In this document: piece by piece, positions 7,665-15,162 of the stretch
Numbering within the stretch: position 1 is the stretch's first letter
Layout: the number at the start of each line of letters is the position of its first letter
From: Nonomuraea antri
GTDB lineage: Bacteria; Actinomycetota; Actinomycetes; Streptosporangiales; Streptosporangiaceae
Direction of reading: 5' to 3'
DNA length: 64,000 bases
NCBI RefSeq assembly: GCF_013283785.1
Contig: NZ_JABCPZ010000017.1
Location: 17,730 to 81,729, forward strand
Translations under genes and position numbers: made by a program
The notes under the pieces: model-generated
What the model saw: the letters and a program-made list of their open reading frames with translations, nothing else
Databases searched by the model: none
Told to the model about the DNA's origin: nothing

Positions 7665-8639
7665 TCATCGCACGGCCGCCGAATTCCCTGCCGCCAGTGG
7701 TAACCCGAACCAGCCGAACAGCCCCGGATCGGGGAAACCGACGATCTCCGCCACCCCGTCCTGGGCCAGGGACAGCACCATGATCCCGTAGCCGCGGCAG
7801 GCGCCGGCCTGGTCGGGTAGGTAGGCGGCCAGGGCGGGCTGGCCGTTCGCGGCGATCTCGACCAGGTCGATGAGGTCCAGCCGCCCGTCGGCCGGCCGGG
7901 TGGCGAAGAACTCCGTCACCGCCGTCCGGCCGCTGATCTCGACCTGTTCCGGTGGCATCCGCAAGATCACGTCCTCGCGGAGGAGGCCGGCCAGCGCGTC
8001 CAGGTCGCGCCGGCGCCAGGAGTCCACGAACCGGCGCAGCAGCTGCCGCTCGTAGTCGATCAGCGGCCGCTGCGGCGCGGCGGCCCTGGCGCGCAGCGCG
8101 GCCCGGCCACGCTGCAGCGAGCTGTTGACGGCCGGGACGCTGAGGTCCAGCAGCGCCGCGACCTCGGCCGCGCTCCAGGACAGCACCTCGCGCAGGATGA
8201 CCACGGCCCGCTGGGTCGGCGGCAGCAGCTGTAAAGCCGTGACGAAGGCCAGCGCCACCTCCTCGCGCCGCTCGACGAGCAGCGCCGGGTCGAGTTCGGC
8301 GAGCAGCGTGTCGGGATAGGGCTGCAGCTGATCGACCTCGGCGGCCACGACGGGCAGCCGCCCACGCCGTTCGACGGCCCGCAGGCACGCCATGGTCGCG
8401 ATCCTGTGCAGCCAGTGGTGCAGCGGCGAGCGGCCCTCGTAACCACCCAGACCGCGCCAGGCGCGCAACAGCGTCTCCTGCAGCGCGTCCTCGGCCTGGT
8501 CGAGTGAGCCGAGCATGCGATAGCAGTGCAGGTGAAGCGCCCGCAGGTGCGGCGCGACCAGCGCGTCGAAGGCAGCGTGCTCACCGCGGCGCGCGGCGGC
8601 CAGCAGCCGGTCCTGCCCGGCGCCGGAGTCCTGAAGCAT
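7665..8639 (-). CDS. ECF sigma factor with C-terminal SnoaL-like domain
   Basis: A sigma-70 family ECF protein of 324 residues from ATG 8639, chosen because GGGGTGAG precedes it; an upstream start at 8663 is possible. Region 2 includes FDALVAPHLRALHLHCYRML and DQAEDALQETLLRAWRGL. Region 4 includes LPPTQRAVVILREVLSWSAA and an HTH continuing to about residue 190. Residues about 200-320 form a SnoaL/NTF2-like tail, as in ECF groups that lack a separate anti-sigma and use the tail to control activity. No anti-sigma gene is adjacent. It probably transcribes its own operon, including the SnoaL-isomerase fusion downstream. The 200 bases upstream hold an unusual tandem repeat. Confidence 0.85.
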   Translation of the reverse strand: MLQDSGAGQDRLLAAARRGEHAAFDALVAPHLRALHLHCYRMLGSLDQAEDALQETLLRAWRGLGGYEGRSPLHHWLHRIATMACLRAVERRGRLPVVAAEVDQLQPYPDTLLAELDPALLVERREEVALAFVTALQLLPPTQRAVVILREVLSWSAAEVAALLDLSVPAVNSSLQRGRAALRARAAAPQRPLIDYERQLLRRFVDSWRRRDLDALAGLLREDVILRMPPEQVEISGRTAVTEFFATRPADGRLDLIDLVEIAANGQPALAAYLPDQAGACRGYGIMVLSLAQDGVAEIVGFPDPGLFGWFGLPLAAGNSAAVR

Positions 8640-8658
8640 GCTCACCCCAGCGACCCTA

Positions 8659-8882
8659 ACCACCGACTACGACAAGAACCGGCCGACCGACGACCGCCCA
8701 CAACAAGAACCACCGAACCTGACGACCGCCTGCGACTAAACCTCCGGACCCGGCGATCCGCTGCGACAAGCACCACCGAATCTGACGACCGCCTGCGACT
8801 AAGACCGCCGAACCTGAGGACCCGCTGCCGCCAAGACCGCCGAGCCGAACGACCGGCTGCGGCAAGAACCGCCGCTTACCTC
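8659..8882. repeat. Degenerate 30-33 bp tandem repeats in a divergent intergenic region
   Basis: About seven head-to-tail copies of a unit like ACCACCGAACCTGACGACC followed by GCCTGCGACAAG fill the gap between the ECF sigma gene and the HAD gene. Copies begin near 8659, 8678, 8709, 8741, 8772, 8805 and 8837, with 10-30% divergence. They leave no spacer between copies and contain frequent stops in most frames, so this is neither CRISPR nor coding. The rest of the 8640-9000 gap holds the DosR-type box. Confidence 0.7.
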
Positions 8883-8950
8883 CGCCCGCCCGCAGCCCCA
8901 CGGTCCGACGCGGGTCCTCGGGGACGTGTCCTCACGCGGTGGCCCGACTA

Positions 8951-8964
8951 GGGACCAAAGTCCC
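8951..8964. promoter_or_regulatory. DosR/DevR-type box upstream of the HAD gene
   Basis: GGGACCAAAGTCCC is a 5-4-5 dyad matching the GGGACnnnnGTCCC core of the dormancy-regulator (DosR/DevR) consensus known from mycobacteria and streptomycetes. It lies 36 bases before the HAD start. The downstream HAD and PPOX genes belong to families often found in such regulons. Confidence 0.55.
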
Positions 8965-9000
8965 TGTCTGGCGCCGGAGCCCGCGGGTAGCGTCGCCGGT

Positions 9001-9750
9001 ATGCCCGACATCGACCTGACCAGGATCCGGGCCGTCGTCTTCGACACCGACGGCGTGGTGACCGACACCGCCCGGGTGCACGCCGCCGCGTGGAAACACG
9101 TCTTCGACGCCTTCCTGCGCGGCCGGTCCGCGCCGTTCGACGTCCGGGCCGACTACCTGCGCCACGTGGACGGCCGCTCCCGCCTGGACGGCGTGCGCAC
9201 CTTCCTGGCCTCCCGCGACCTCCACCTGCCCGAGGGCGGACCGGACGACGAGCCGGGCGCGCCGACCGTGCACGGCCTCGGCCGGGCCAAGGACGCGCTG
9301 TTCACCCGGGAGGTCGACGAGCACGGCGTGGCCGCGTACGGCTCGACCGTCGCCCTGCTGCACGAGCTGCGCGGGCGCGGCTGCCGTACCGCGGTGGTGT
9401 CGGCCAGCAGGCACTGCCGTCAGGTCGTGGTCGCGGCGGGCCTGATCCACCTGTTCGACGTGCTGGTCGACGGCGAGGACGCGGCCCGGCTGGGCCTGCC
9501 GGGCAAACCGGACCCGGCGCTGTTCCTGGAGGCGTGCGCCCGCCTGGACCTGCCGGCCGGAGAGGCGGCGATGGTGGAGGACGCGCTGCCCGGCGTCGAA
9601 GCCGGCCGCCGCGGCGGCTTCGCCCTGGTCGTCGGCGTGGACCGGGCGGACTCCCGGGCGGCGGAGATGCGCGCGTCCGGGGCCGACGTCGTGGTGAGTG
9701 ACCTGGCCGAACTGACGGTCACCGGGCACGTCCCCGCAGGACGGCGATGA
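9001..9750 (+). CDS. HAD hydrolase, beta-phosphoglucomutase-like
   Basis: A 249-residue HAD-superfamily protein of the beta-phosphoglucomutase/phosphatase subfamily. Motif I is FDTDGVVTDT with the nucleophilic Asp. The helical cap follows (HAAAWKHVFDAFL, then a conserved VDGRSRLDGV). Motif II is in VVSASRHC, the Lys motif in GKPDPALFLEA, and motif III in MVEDALPGVEAG. The ATG at 9001 was chosen over longer frames because the protein begins directly before motif I. In actinomycetes this type often neighbours trehalose or maltose phosphorylases; here the neighbour is a PPOX protein. The DosR-type box 36 bases upstream suggests induction by hypoxia or nitric oxide (inference). Confidence 0.85.
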   Translation: MPDIDLTRIRAVVFDTDGVVTDTARVHAAAWKHVFDAFLRGRSAPFDVRADYLRHVDGRSRLDGVRTFLASRDLHLPEGGPDDEPGAPTVHGLGRAKDALFTREVDEHGVAAYGSTVALLHELRGRGCRTAVVSASRHCRQVVVAAGLIHLFDVLVDGEDAARLGLPGKPDPALFLEACARLDLPAGEAAMVEDALPGVEAGRRGGFALVVGVDRADSRAAEMRASGADVVVSDLAELTVTGHVPAGRR

Positions 9751-9817
9751 ACGCCTGGACGCCCACCCCCGAAGACCTCCACCGCGCACCTCCACCCCCA
9801 TCGCGAAGGAAGTAGTC

Positions 9818-10474
9818 ATGCCAGGAACCGGCGACTTCGGACACCGCCTCACCTACCACCGCGAACGCCTCGGCCTGACCCTGCAGCAGCTCGCCGACCG
9901 CGCGGACATGTCCGCCGGGTACCTCCAGTACATGGAGACCCACCTGGACGTGCCCGACCGGGGCACCATGGTCCGCCTGGCCGACGCGCTGGAGACCACC
10001 GTCCAGGACCTGCTGGGCGGCGGATACGACCGGCCGCCCGGCCCAGGGCCCGCACTGGCGGCCCCCGTGCTCGAGACCCTGGACACCGGGGAATGCCTGC
10101 GTCTGATCGCCTCCGGCGGCATCGGCCGGGTCGTGTTCAGCGGCTCGCACGGCCCGACGGCCCTGCCCGTCAACTACCGGCTGCACGACGGCGCCATCGT
10201 CTTCCGCACCGCCTACGGCGGCCCGATGGACCAGGACCTGCGCAGCGGCACGAAAGACGTGGACATCAAGATCGGTTTCGAGGTGGACAGGATCGACGAA
10301 GCGCGACGCCAGGGCTGGAGCGTGCTCGTCCAGGGCCCGGCCCACCACGTGCCGGACGACGAGGTGGACAAGCTCGCCGACACCGGCCTCACCCCGTGGG
10401 CGGGCGGCGATCGGCGGCTGTACATCCGGATCGTCCCGCACCAGATCACCGGTCGCCGCATCGGCGGCCTGTGA
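9818..10474 (+). CDS. XRE helix-turn-helix fused to a PPOX (FMN-binding split-barrel) domain
   Basis: A 218-residue fusion. Residues 8-65 are a Cro/XRE helix-turn-helix (GLTLQQLADRADMSAGYLQYM). Residues about 85-215 are a pyridoxamine 5'-phosphate oxidase-like split barrel (CLRLIASGGIGRVVFSGSHG, ALPVNYRLHDGAIVFRTAYG), which binds FMN or F420. GGAAG sits 8 bases upstream of the ATG. It follows the HAD gene by 67 bases on the same strand, so the DosR-type box may control both. A redox-cofactor-sensing repressor is a reasonable inference; the operator is unknown. Confidence 0.83.
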   Translation: MPGTGDFGHRLTYHRERLGLTLQQLADRADMSAGYLQYMETHLDVPDRGTMVRLADALETTVQDLLGGGYDRPPGPGPALAAPVLETLDTGECLRLIASGGIGRVVFSGSHGPTALPVNYRLHDGAIVFRTAYGGPMDQDLRSGTKDVDIKIGFEVDRIDEARRQGWSVLVQGPAHHVPDDEVDKLADTGLTPWAGGDRRLYIRIVPHQITGRRIGGL

Positions 10475-10491
10475 CGCCGGGCTGCGGAAGC

Positions 10492-10986
10492 TCAGAGTTT
10501 GCCGGGTTCTCCGGTCCGGATGAACGTGAGCACAGCGTGCCGTAGTTGTCGCAGGAAGTCCGTGAGATCCTCGGCGATCGGGGCGAAGTCTTCGTCTCTG
10601 GACGCCGCCCGCGACCGATGGACCTCGCCGCTCCCGGTGATGGCGTAGAGGACGCCGCCGCCGTCGCTGGCGAACACGGTGCCCGAGGCCGGGCCGGGGA
10701 GGTCGACGGGGCCCTGGGTCACGAGCTCGTCGTGGACGTGGCAGGCGCAGTGGATGAAGTAGCCGTTTCCGATGTCGGGCAGCGAGACCTCGTGGATCAC
10801 TCGATAGAAGCCGGCGAGCGGATCGGGCAGGCTCAGGTGCTTGTCACCCTCGGCTGAACCGATCGCGTTGGCGTCGGGCGGGTAGCCGTAGGTGGCTTCG
10901 AAGCCGTCCAGGAAAGGCCGCAACGCCTGGTCGAGCTCGTCGTGCCAGGCGATCAGCCAGTCGTCGTCGAGGGAGTCGGTGATCAC
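10492..10986 (-). CDS. SMI1/KNR4-like (SUKH) protein
   Basis: A 164-residue protein whose pattern (DPLAGFYRVIHEVSLPDIGN, then a ...VFASDGGGVLYAI... strand pair and DLTDFLRQL helix) fits the SMI1/KNR4 (SUKH) fold. SUKH proteins are frequently immunity proteins for polymorphic toxins, but stand-alone members with no toxin nearby are common in actinomycetes. No toxin gene is adjacent; both neighbours point toward it. Function is therefore unassigned. Confidence 0.6.
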   Translation of the reverse strand: MITDSLDDDWLIAWHDELDQALRPFLDGFEATYGYPPDANAIGSAEGDKHLSLPDPLAGFYRVIHEVSLPDIGNGYFIHCACHVHDELVTQGPVDLPGPASGTVFASDGGGVLYAITGSGEVHRSRAASRDEDFAPIAEDLTDFLRQLRHAVLTFIRTGEPGKL

Positions 10987-11040
10987 CGTCCCATTCTCCC
11001 CTGCCGGCGCCCGCGCCTTCCCGGTGCCCGAACCCGCGAT

Positions 11041-11340
11041 GGCGCAGTCGGCTGGTACGGGCCATGAGCGCTACGGCGAGCCGGCCGCGGAGGCGCTGTG
11101 GCCGGGCCGCGCGCGGACCGGACTGCTGCCCGACGACCAGGACCGGTCTCGCTGGAACGACGAACTGATCGCCGCCCTGTACGACCGGCTCGGCGCGCTG
11201 ACCGGCTCGCCGGTCGTGGAGCGCCGCCCAGGGCGTGGCGACGAGGCGTACCGGCGGGCGCGAGACCTCACCGGCGACGGCGCGGAACGGCGCTTCCTCG
11301 AACGCCGGCCGACGGGACGGGCCCGGGCCGGTCATGGCGT
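11041..11340 (+). pseudogene. Eroded ECF sigma factor (ECF42/DUF6596 type) C-terminal remnants
   Basis: One frame contains pieces of the DUF6596 tail of ECF42-type sigma factors in correct order but with large internal losses: LLPDDQDRSRWN (usual LLEDQDRSRWD), then ALYDRLGALTGSPVVE (usual ALYDRLLALTPSPVV), then YRRARDLTGDGAERRFLERR (usual AYERALxLxxxxAERRFLxRR). In intact proteins these are separated by about 40-60 residues of TPR-like helices that are missing here. Regions 2 and 4 of the sigma factor are also absent. The retained frame after two deletions suggests slow decay. Nothing convincing is coded between this remnant and the XRE gene at 11558. Confidence 0.6.
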
Positions 11341-11557
11341 GAGCGAGGTCCCCGTCGCCGACCCCGGGACGCCTCTGATGTCCCCAGGTCGTCGGCGGAT
11401 CGGCCCCCCGAATACGTCGAGTGGAGTACCCGGAGGTCGGCCAGGCAGCGGATGCGCGTCCCGAGCCGGTTGAGGAAAGTGTTCACAGGAGGCCCGCGGC
11501 CGTCGAGGGGTGCCGCTGCGGAGCCGAGCGGACCGGGGACGAGCGGCGGGAGACGAC

Positions 11558-12034
11558 ATGCCAGAGGGGACACGCCGGGACCAGCAGTCGTTGGGGGCGT
11601 TGCTGCGGCGCTGGCGGGAACGCGCGTTACTCACGCAGGAGGACGTGGCCGCGCGCTCCGGGCTCAGCGTCCGAACCGTCCGGCGGCTGGAGGGGGACGG
11701 GCTGCCGCGCGCCCGCAGCACGTCGTTACGGCTCCTGGGCGAGGCGCTCGGCCTCGACCGCGCCGAACGGGCCAGGATGGCGGCCATGGCCCGCGGCACC
11801 ACCCAGGTCACCGAACGCGACTGGCCCGGTCCTCACCCCCAGGCGCCGGCACCGGTAGCGGCGTCGCAGGCGGAGGGCAGCGCGCGCACGCGGACGCGTG
11901 ACGGTCTCGTCCGCGCGCACGACGCTCTCGGTCAGGCCGAGCACGCCTGCAGGAACGGGCGTGCGGCCTTGAGTGTCCTCATCGCCGATTCACTCACGCC
12001 GACGCACGAGGAGCTTCCCGGCGAGGTCAGTTGA
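11558..12034 (+). CDS. Short XRE-family helix-turn-helix protein
   Basis: A 158-residue protein starting at ATG 11558, with CGGGAGA just before it. Residues about 10-65 form a Cro/XRE HTH (LLTQEDVAARSGLSVRTVRR). Such N-termini usually head large AfsR-like or NB-ARC/TPR regulators; here the rest is only about 90 residues with no recognised domain. The tail contains a helical stretch (VRAHDALGQAEHACRNGRAA). It may be a truncated regulator or a small DNA-binding protein. The gene is convergent with a secreted protein gene. Confidence 0.6.
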   Translation: MPEGTRRDQQSLGALLRRWRERALLTQEDVAARSGLSVRTVRRLEGDGLPRARSTSLRLLGEALGLDRAERARMAAMARGTTQVTERDWPGPHPQAPAPVAASQAEGSARTRTRDGLVRAHDALGQAEHACRNGRAALSVLIADSLTPTHEELPGEVS

Positions 12035-12067
12035 ACGGCACGCCCGGGCGACCTCACCAGAGCCACA

Positions 12068-12505
12068 TCAGGCGATGGCCCCGAGCCGGTAGAAGCTGCT
12101 GCCGTTGTCGAAGAAGTGGTTGACGGTCTCCTCGGTGAGGATCGTGGTGAGGCCCATGAAGTCGTCCGGGTTGAGCGGGCCGTCGTCGTCCCAGAGCCGG
12201 AGCGTGGCGCCGACCGAGACGCACTTGTCCACCTCGACCCGCTGGCCCTCGGCCATCGACACGTAGGCCGCGGTCGTCGGCCAGATCTTCACGCGGTCCT
12301 CGTTCAGGATGTACACCTCGTCCCGATCGCCCTCCTCGAGGACGTCGACGGCCCTGATGCCGTCGAGGAACACCTTCCCCGGGCCACAGGCGAGCGGGCC
12401 CGCCCGGTTCTCCTGGGCGGTCGCCGGGCTTCCGGTCATCGCGAGGCTTCCCACCGCCGCGACCGCGGCCGCGAGCGTCGTCAGTCTTCTGCGCCAGGTA
12501 CGCAT
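12068..12505 (-). CDS. Secreted protein of unknown family, possible C2-like beta sandwich
   Basis: A 145-residue exported protein. The ATG at 12505 has GAAAGGAA upstream. The signal peptide is RTWRRRLTTLAAAVAAVGS with a cleavage site near SPATAQ. The mature part has two Cys (LACGPG, DKCVSV) and a strand-rich pattern DEVYILNEDRVKIWP...GATLRLWDDDGPLNPDDFMG. The acidic DDDG/DDF loop resembles Ca-binding C2-type loops in small actinomycete secreted proteins, but I cannot name a family. It is a single-gene unit. Confidence 0.65.
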   Translation of the reverse strand: MRTWRRRLTTLAAAVAAVGSLAMTGSPATAQENRAGPLACGPGKVFLDGIRAVDVLEEGDRDEVYILNEDRVKIWPTTAAYVSMAEGQRVEVDKCVSVGATLRLWDDDGPLNPDDFMGLTTILTEETVNHFFDNGSSFYRLGAIA

Positions 12506-12686
12506 GTCGGTTCCTTTCGTCGTGGGGCATGGCTGTCCTGAGCGGAGCATGGGACCAGGACTCGCGCGGCGCGCCTTCGCGTACGTGGTCGCGATCCGAG
12601 CCGCTCATCAGCAGGCTGCCGCAGGCACAGGGCACGCACCAGGACACCGACCGGCCACGGACCGGGCTCTCCGCGGCAGGGGTCGA

Positions 12687-12716
12687 TTGACATCGCGTCG
12701 ACGCGTCTGTTATTAA
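12687..12716 (+). promoter_or_regulatory. Consensus-like housekeeping promoter of the tetR-monooxygenase operon
   Basis: A perfect -35 hexamer TTGACA (12687-12692) is followed after 18 bases by TATTAA (12711-12716). The -10 overlaps the left end of the 28-bp operator, so repressor and polymerase would exclude each other. Confidence 0.6.
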
Positions 12717-12740
12717 TCCACCAACTGGTTGGTGGATTAA
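12713..12740. promoter_or_regulatory. 28-bp perfect palindromic operator for TetR
   Basis: The arms TTAATCCACCAAC (12713-12725) and GTTGGTGGATTAA (12728-12740) are perfect inverted repeats of 13 bp around a TG centre. It ends 9 bases before the tetR ATG and overlaps the promoter -10. This is a textbook autoregulatory TetR site. Confidence 0.82.
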
Positions 12741-12749
12741 GGAGCTCGG

Positions 12750-13328
12750 ATGGCGACGACCCGACGAGGCAGGCCACCGGCCGCGACGGCCACGGACCGC
12801 CGCGACGCTCTGGTCCGTGCCGCGTACCAGCGCCTGGCCGAACGCGGCTTCGAGGGACTGCGCCTGCGGGACGTCGCCGGCCACGTCGGCATCGACCACT
12901 CCTCGATCCACCACCACTTCCCCACCAAGCAGGACCTGGTGGTGGCGGTCGTGGACCACAGCACCCGGCAGTTCTGGTCGACCACGCCGCAGGACGGCAG
13001 CCCGGCCGAGCGCCTGCGCGGCCACCTCGCCGCACTCCGCAGGAAGATCGTCGAGGAGCCCGAGCTGCACGCGGTGCTGCGCGAGCTGGACCTGCGCGCC
13101 CGGCGCGACCCCGAGCTGCGGGAGATCATCGCCGGCCGCGAGGAAGGCTGGCGGAACTCCCTGCGCACCCTGCTGGCCGAGGCCGCCATGGACGGCGCGC
13201 TGACGCCGGGCGTCGATCCGGCCGCCGGCGCCGAGCTGATCATCGCCACGGTCAAGGGCGCGAGCCTGACCCCCGACCGCGCCGACGACGTGCTCGGGCT
13301 GCTCGACCGGCTGCTGTTACCCGCATGA
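12750..13328 (+). CDS. TetR/AcrR family transcriptional regulator
   Basis: A 192-residue TetR repressor. The HTH domain includes ALVRAAYQRLAERGFEGLRL and VAGHVGIDHSSIHHHFPTKQ (residues about 16-65). The C-terminal part resembles the TetR_C group of small-molecule sensors. AAGGAG lies 5-6 bases before the ATG. It is the first gene of an operon with the FAD monooxygenase 19 bases downstream, and the palindrome in its own leader shows autorepression is likely. Inducer unknown. Confidence 0.88.
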   Translation: MATTRRGRPPAATATDRRDALVRAAYQRLAERGFEGLRLRDVAGHVGIDHSSIHHHFPTKQDLVVAVVDHSTRQFWSTTPQDGSPAERLRGHLAALRRKIVEEPELHAVLRELDLRARRDPELREIIAGREEGWRNSLRTLLAEAAMDGALTPGVDPAAGAELIIATVKGASLTPDRADDVLGLLDRLLLPA

Positions 13329-13347
13329 CCCAGGGAGGAGACGGCTC

Positions 13348-14682
13348 ATGTCCACGAGATCACTGCGCGTCATCGTCGCGGGCGGCGGCATCGGCGGGCT
13401 CTGCCTCGCGCAGGGCCTGCACGCCGCCGGGATAGGCGTCGAGGTCTACGAACGCGACGCCGCGCCCGACGCGCGCTCACAGGGGTACCGGCTCAACATC
13501 GAACCGGTGGGCAGCCGGGCCCTGCACGACTGCCTTCCCCCGCACCTCTGGGACATCCTGGTGGCCACCGCCGGAGATCCGGGCCCGGGCATGGGCGTCT
13601 TCACCGAGCGGCTGCGGCTGCTGATGCGCGAGGACGACCCGCCCCCGGGGCTCGGCCCGTCAGAACGGACGCACGCGGTCAGCCGGATCACGCTGCGCCG
13701 GCTGCTGCTCGCCGGGCTGGACGGCGTAGTCCGGTTCGGCAAGGAGTTCACCGGCTACCGGCAGAACGCGGACGGCACGGTCACCGCCCTGTTCGCCGAC
13801 GGCACCTCCGCCACCGGCGACCTGCTGGTCGGCGCGGACGGCGTCCGCTCACGAGTACGCCGCCAGCTCCTGCCGCACGCCGGACAGCGCGACGCGCCCG
13901 GCGTCGGGATCGGCGGCAAGCTCCGGCTCGGCGACGAGACGGCCTGGCTGCCCAGGGAGATGTCCAGCACCAAGAACATGATCCTGCCGAAGCGGGACTT
14001 CCTGTTCACCGCGGTGTTCCGGCGCCGTGAGGGCGGCGCGGCCGTCGCCGAGCGCGCCGGCGACCGGTTGCGCGCCGCCGGCCTGGACCCGGACCTGCTC
14101 ATCCAGGACATGAAGGACGACGACTACGTCATGTGGGCCTTCGTCGCCCACCGGAACGAACTGCCCCCCGAACCGCCCGTCGATCTACCCGGTGACCTGC
14201 CCGCCGACCTGCCTGGCGCGGACGGGCGGCGGCTGCGCGACCTGGTCACGTCCCGCCTCGCGGACTGGCATCCCGACCTGCGCGAACTGATCGGCCGGAC
14301 GCCCGCGGACACCATCGAGCGCTTCGACTTCGCCGCCGCGGCCACGGTGAGACCCTGGCCCACCACGAACGTGACCCTGCTGGGCGACGCGATCCACCAC
14401 ATGCCGCCGGTCGGCGGGCTCGGCGGCAACGCCGCGCTGTTCGACGCCGACGCGTTGCGCCGCGCGTTGATCGCGGTCCACCGAGGCGAGCAGGAGCTGC
14501 TGCCCGCGCTCGCCGCGTACGAGCGGGCCATGTTGCGGCACGGCTTCGGCGCGGTGCGGGCCGCGACCTGGTACCTGCGCCTGGCCGTCCTGCGCAGTCG
14601 CGCCGTCCGGGCGGCCGCGCGGACGTTCTTCCGGCTGTGCGGCGCGGTCCCGGCCCTGCGCCGCGCCGTCTTCTCGGACTGA
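13348..14682 (+). CDS. FAD-dependent monooxygenase (group A)
   Basis: A 444-residue flavoprotein monooxygenase. Motifs in order: VAGGGIGGLCLAQGLHAAGI (FAD Rossmann, residues 10-30), VGADGVRSRVRRQLLP (DG motif, about 160-175), LLGDAIHHMPPVGGLGGNAA (GD motif, about 345-365). GGGAGGAG precedes the ATG. It shares the operon, and so the operator, of the upstream TetR gene, which suggests induction by its own substrate or a related aromatic compound. It is distinct in sequence from the other monooxygenase at 1832. Confidence 0.88.
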   Translation: MSTRSLRVIVAGGGIGGLCLAQGLHAAGIGVEVYERDAAPDARSQGYRLNIEPVGSRALHDCLPPHLWDILVATAGDPGPGMGVFTERLRLLMREDDPPPGLGPSERTHAVSRITLRRLLLAGLDGVVRFGKEFTGYRQNADGTVTALFADGTSATGDLLVGADGVRSRVRRQLLPHAGQRDAPGVGIGGKLRLGDETAWLPREMSSTKNMILPKRDFLFTAVFRRREGGAAVAERAGDRLRAAGLDPDLLIQDMKDDDYVMWAFVAHRNELPPEPPVDLPGDLPADLPGADGRRLRDLVTSRLADWHPDLRELIGRTPADTIERFDFAAAATVRPWPTTNVTLLGDAIHHMPPVGGLGGNAALFDADALRRALIAVHRGEQELLPALAAYERAMLRHGFGAVRAATWYLRLAVLRSRAVRAAARTFFRLCGAVPALRRAVFSD

Positions 14683-14728
14683 GCGCGGGGTCGCCCGCAG
14701 CGGATCCCGCCCCTCCCTGAAGTCGATG

Positions 14729-14763
14729 CGACCCGATACCTTGCCACGCAAGGTATCGGGTCG
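14729..14763. promoter_or_regulatory. Perfect 16-bp inverted repeat upstream of padR
   Basis: The arms CGACCCGATACCTTGC (14729-14744) and GCAAGGTATCGGGTCG (14748-14763) are perfectly complementary around CAC. The repeat ends 12 bases before the padR ATG, so it probably spans the transcription start. It is a likely PadR operator; the length would also give a stable hairpin, so a terminator for the preceding gene is the alternative. Confidence 0.65.
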
Positions 14764-14775
14764 TACCGTGGTCTC

Positions 14776-15162
14776 ATGTCTGAGGGCACCGAGACGCCGC
14801 CAGGATCAGCGTCCGTCGCTCGCCTGCGCCGCGAGCTCTCTCGCGGCACGACCGAGCTGGCCGTGCTGTCCGTCCTCGGCGTCCGCCGCCGATACGGCTA
14901 CGAACTGCTCAAAGTGCTCCGCGAAACCGGCGAGGGCGTCCTGGAGATCAAGGAGGGCACCCTCTATCCGCTGCTGCACCGGCTGGAGGACTCCGGCCAC
15001 ATCCTGGCGACCTGGGAGGCGGAAGGCCGGGCCAGGCCGCGCAAGTACTACGTCATCACTCCGGAGGGTCGCACCCACCTCGCCTTGCTGCGCGCCGAGT
15101 GGAACAGCCTGGCCGACGGGATGCGACAACTCCTCGACACCCTTGACGAGGTGCGGGAATGA
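14776..15162 (+). CDS. PadR family transcriptional regulator
   Basis: A 128-residue PadR-type repressor. The winged helix carries the hallmark YGYELLKVLRETGEGVLEIK and GTLYPLLHRLEDSGHILATW segments, followed by a short C-terminal dimerisation helix. It overlaps the next gene by ATGA, the standard pairing of a PadR regulator with a HAAS-domain membrane protein. A 35-bp inverted repeat lies directly upstream and is the probable autoregulatory site. Confidence 0.9.
   Translation: MSEGTETPPGSASVARLRRELSRGTTELAVLSVLGVRRRYGYELLKVLRETGEGVLEIKEGTLYPLLHRLEDSGHILATWEAEGRARPRKYYVITPEGRTHLALLRAEWNSLADGMRQLLDTLDEVRE

Noticed and set aside
8659..8882. CRISPR array
   Set aside because: Repeats are contiguous without unique spacers, are degenerate, and no cas gene is present.
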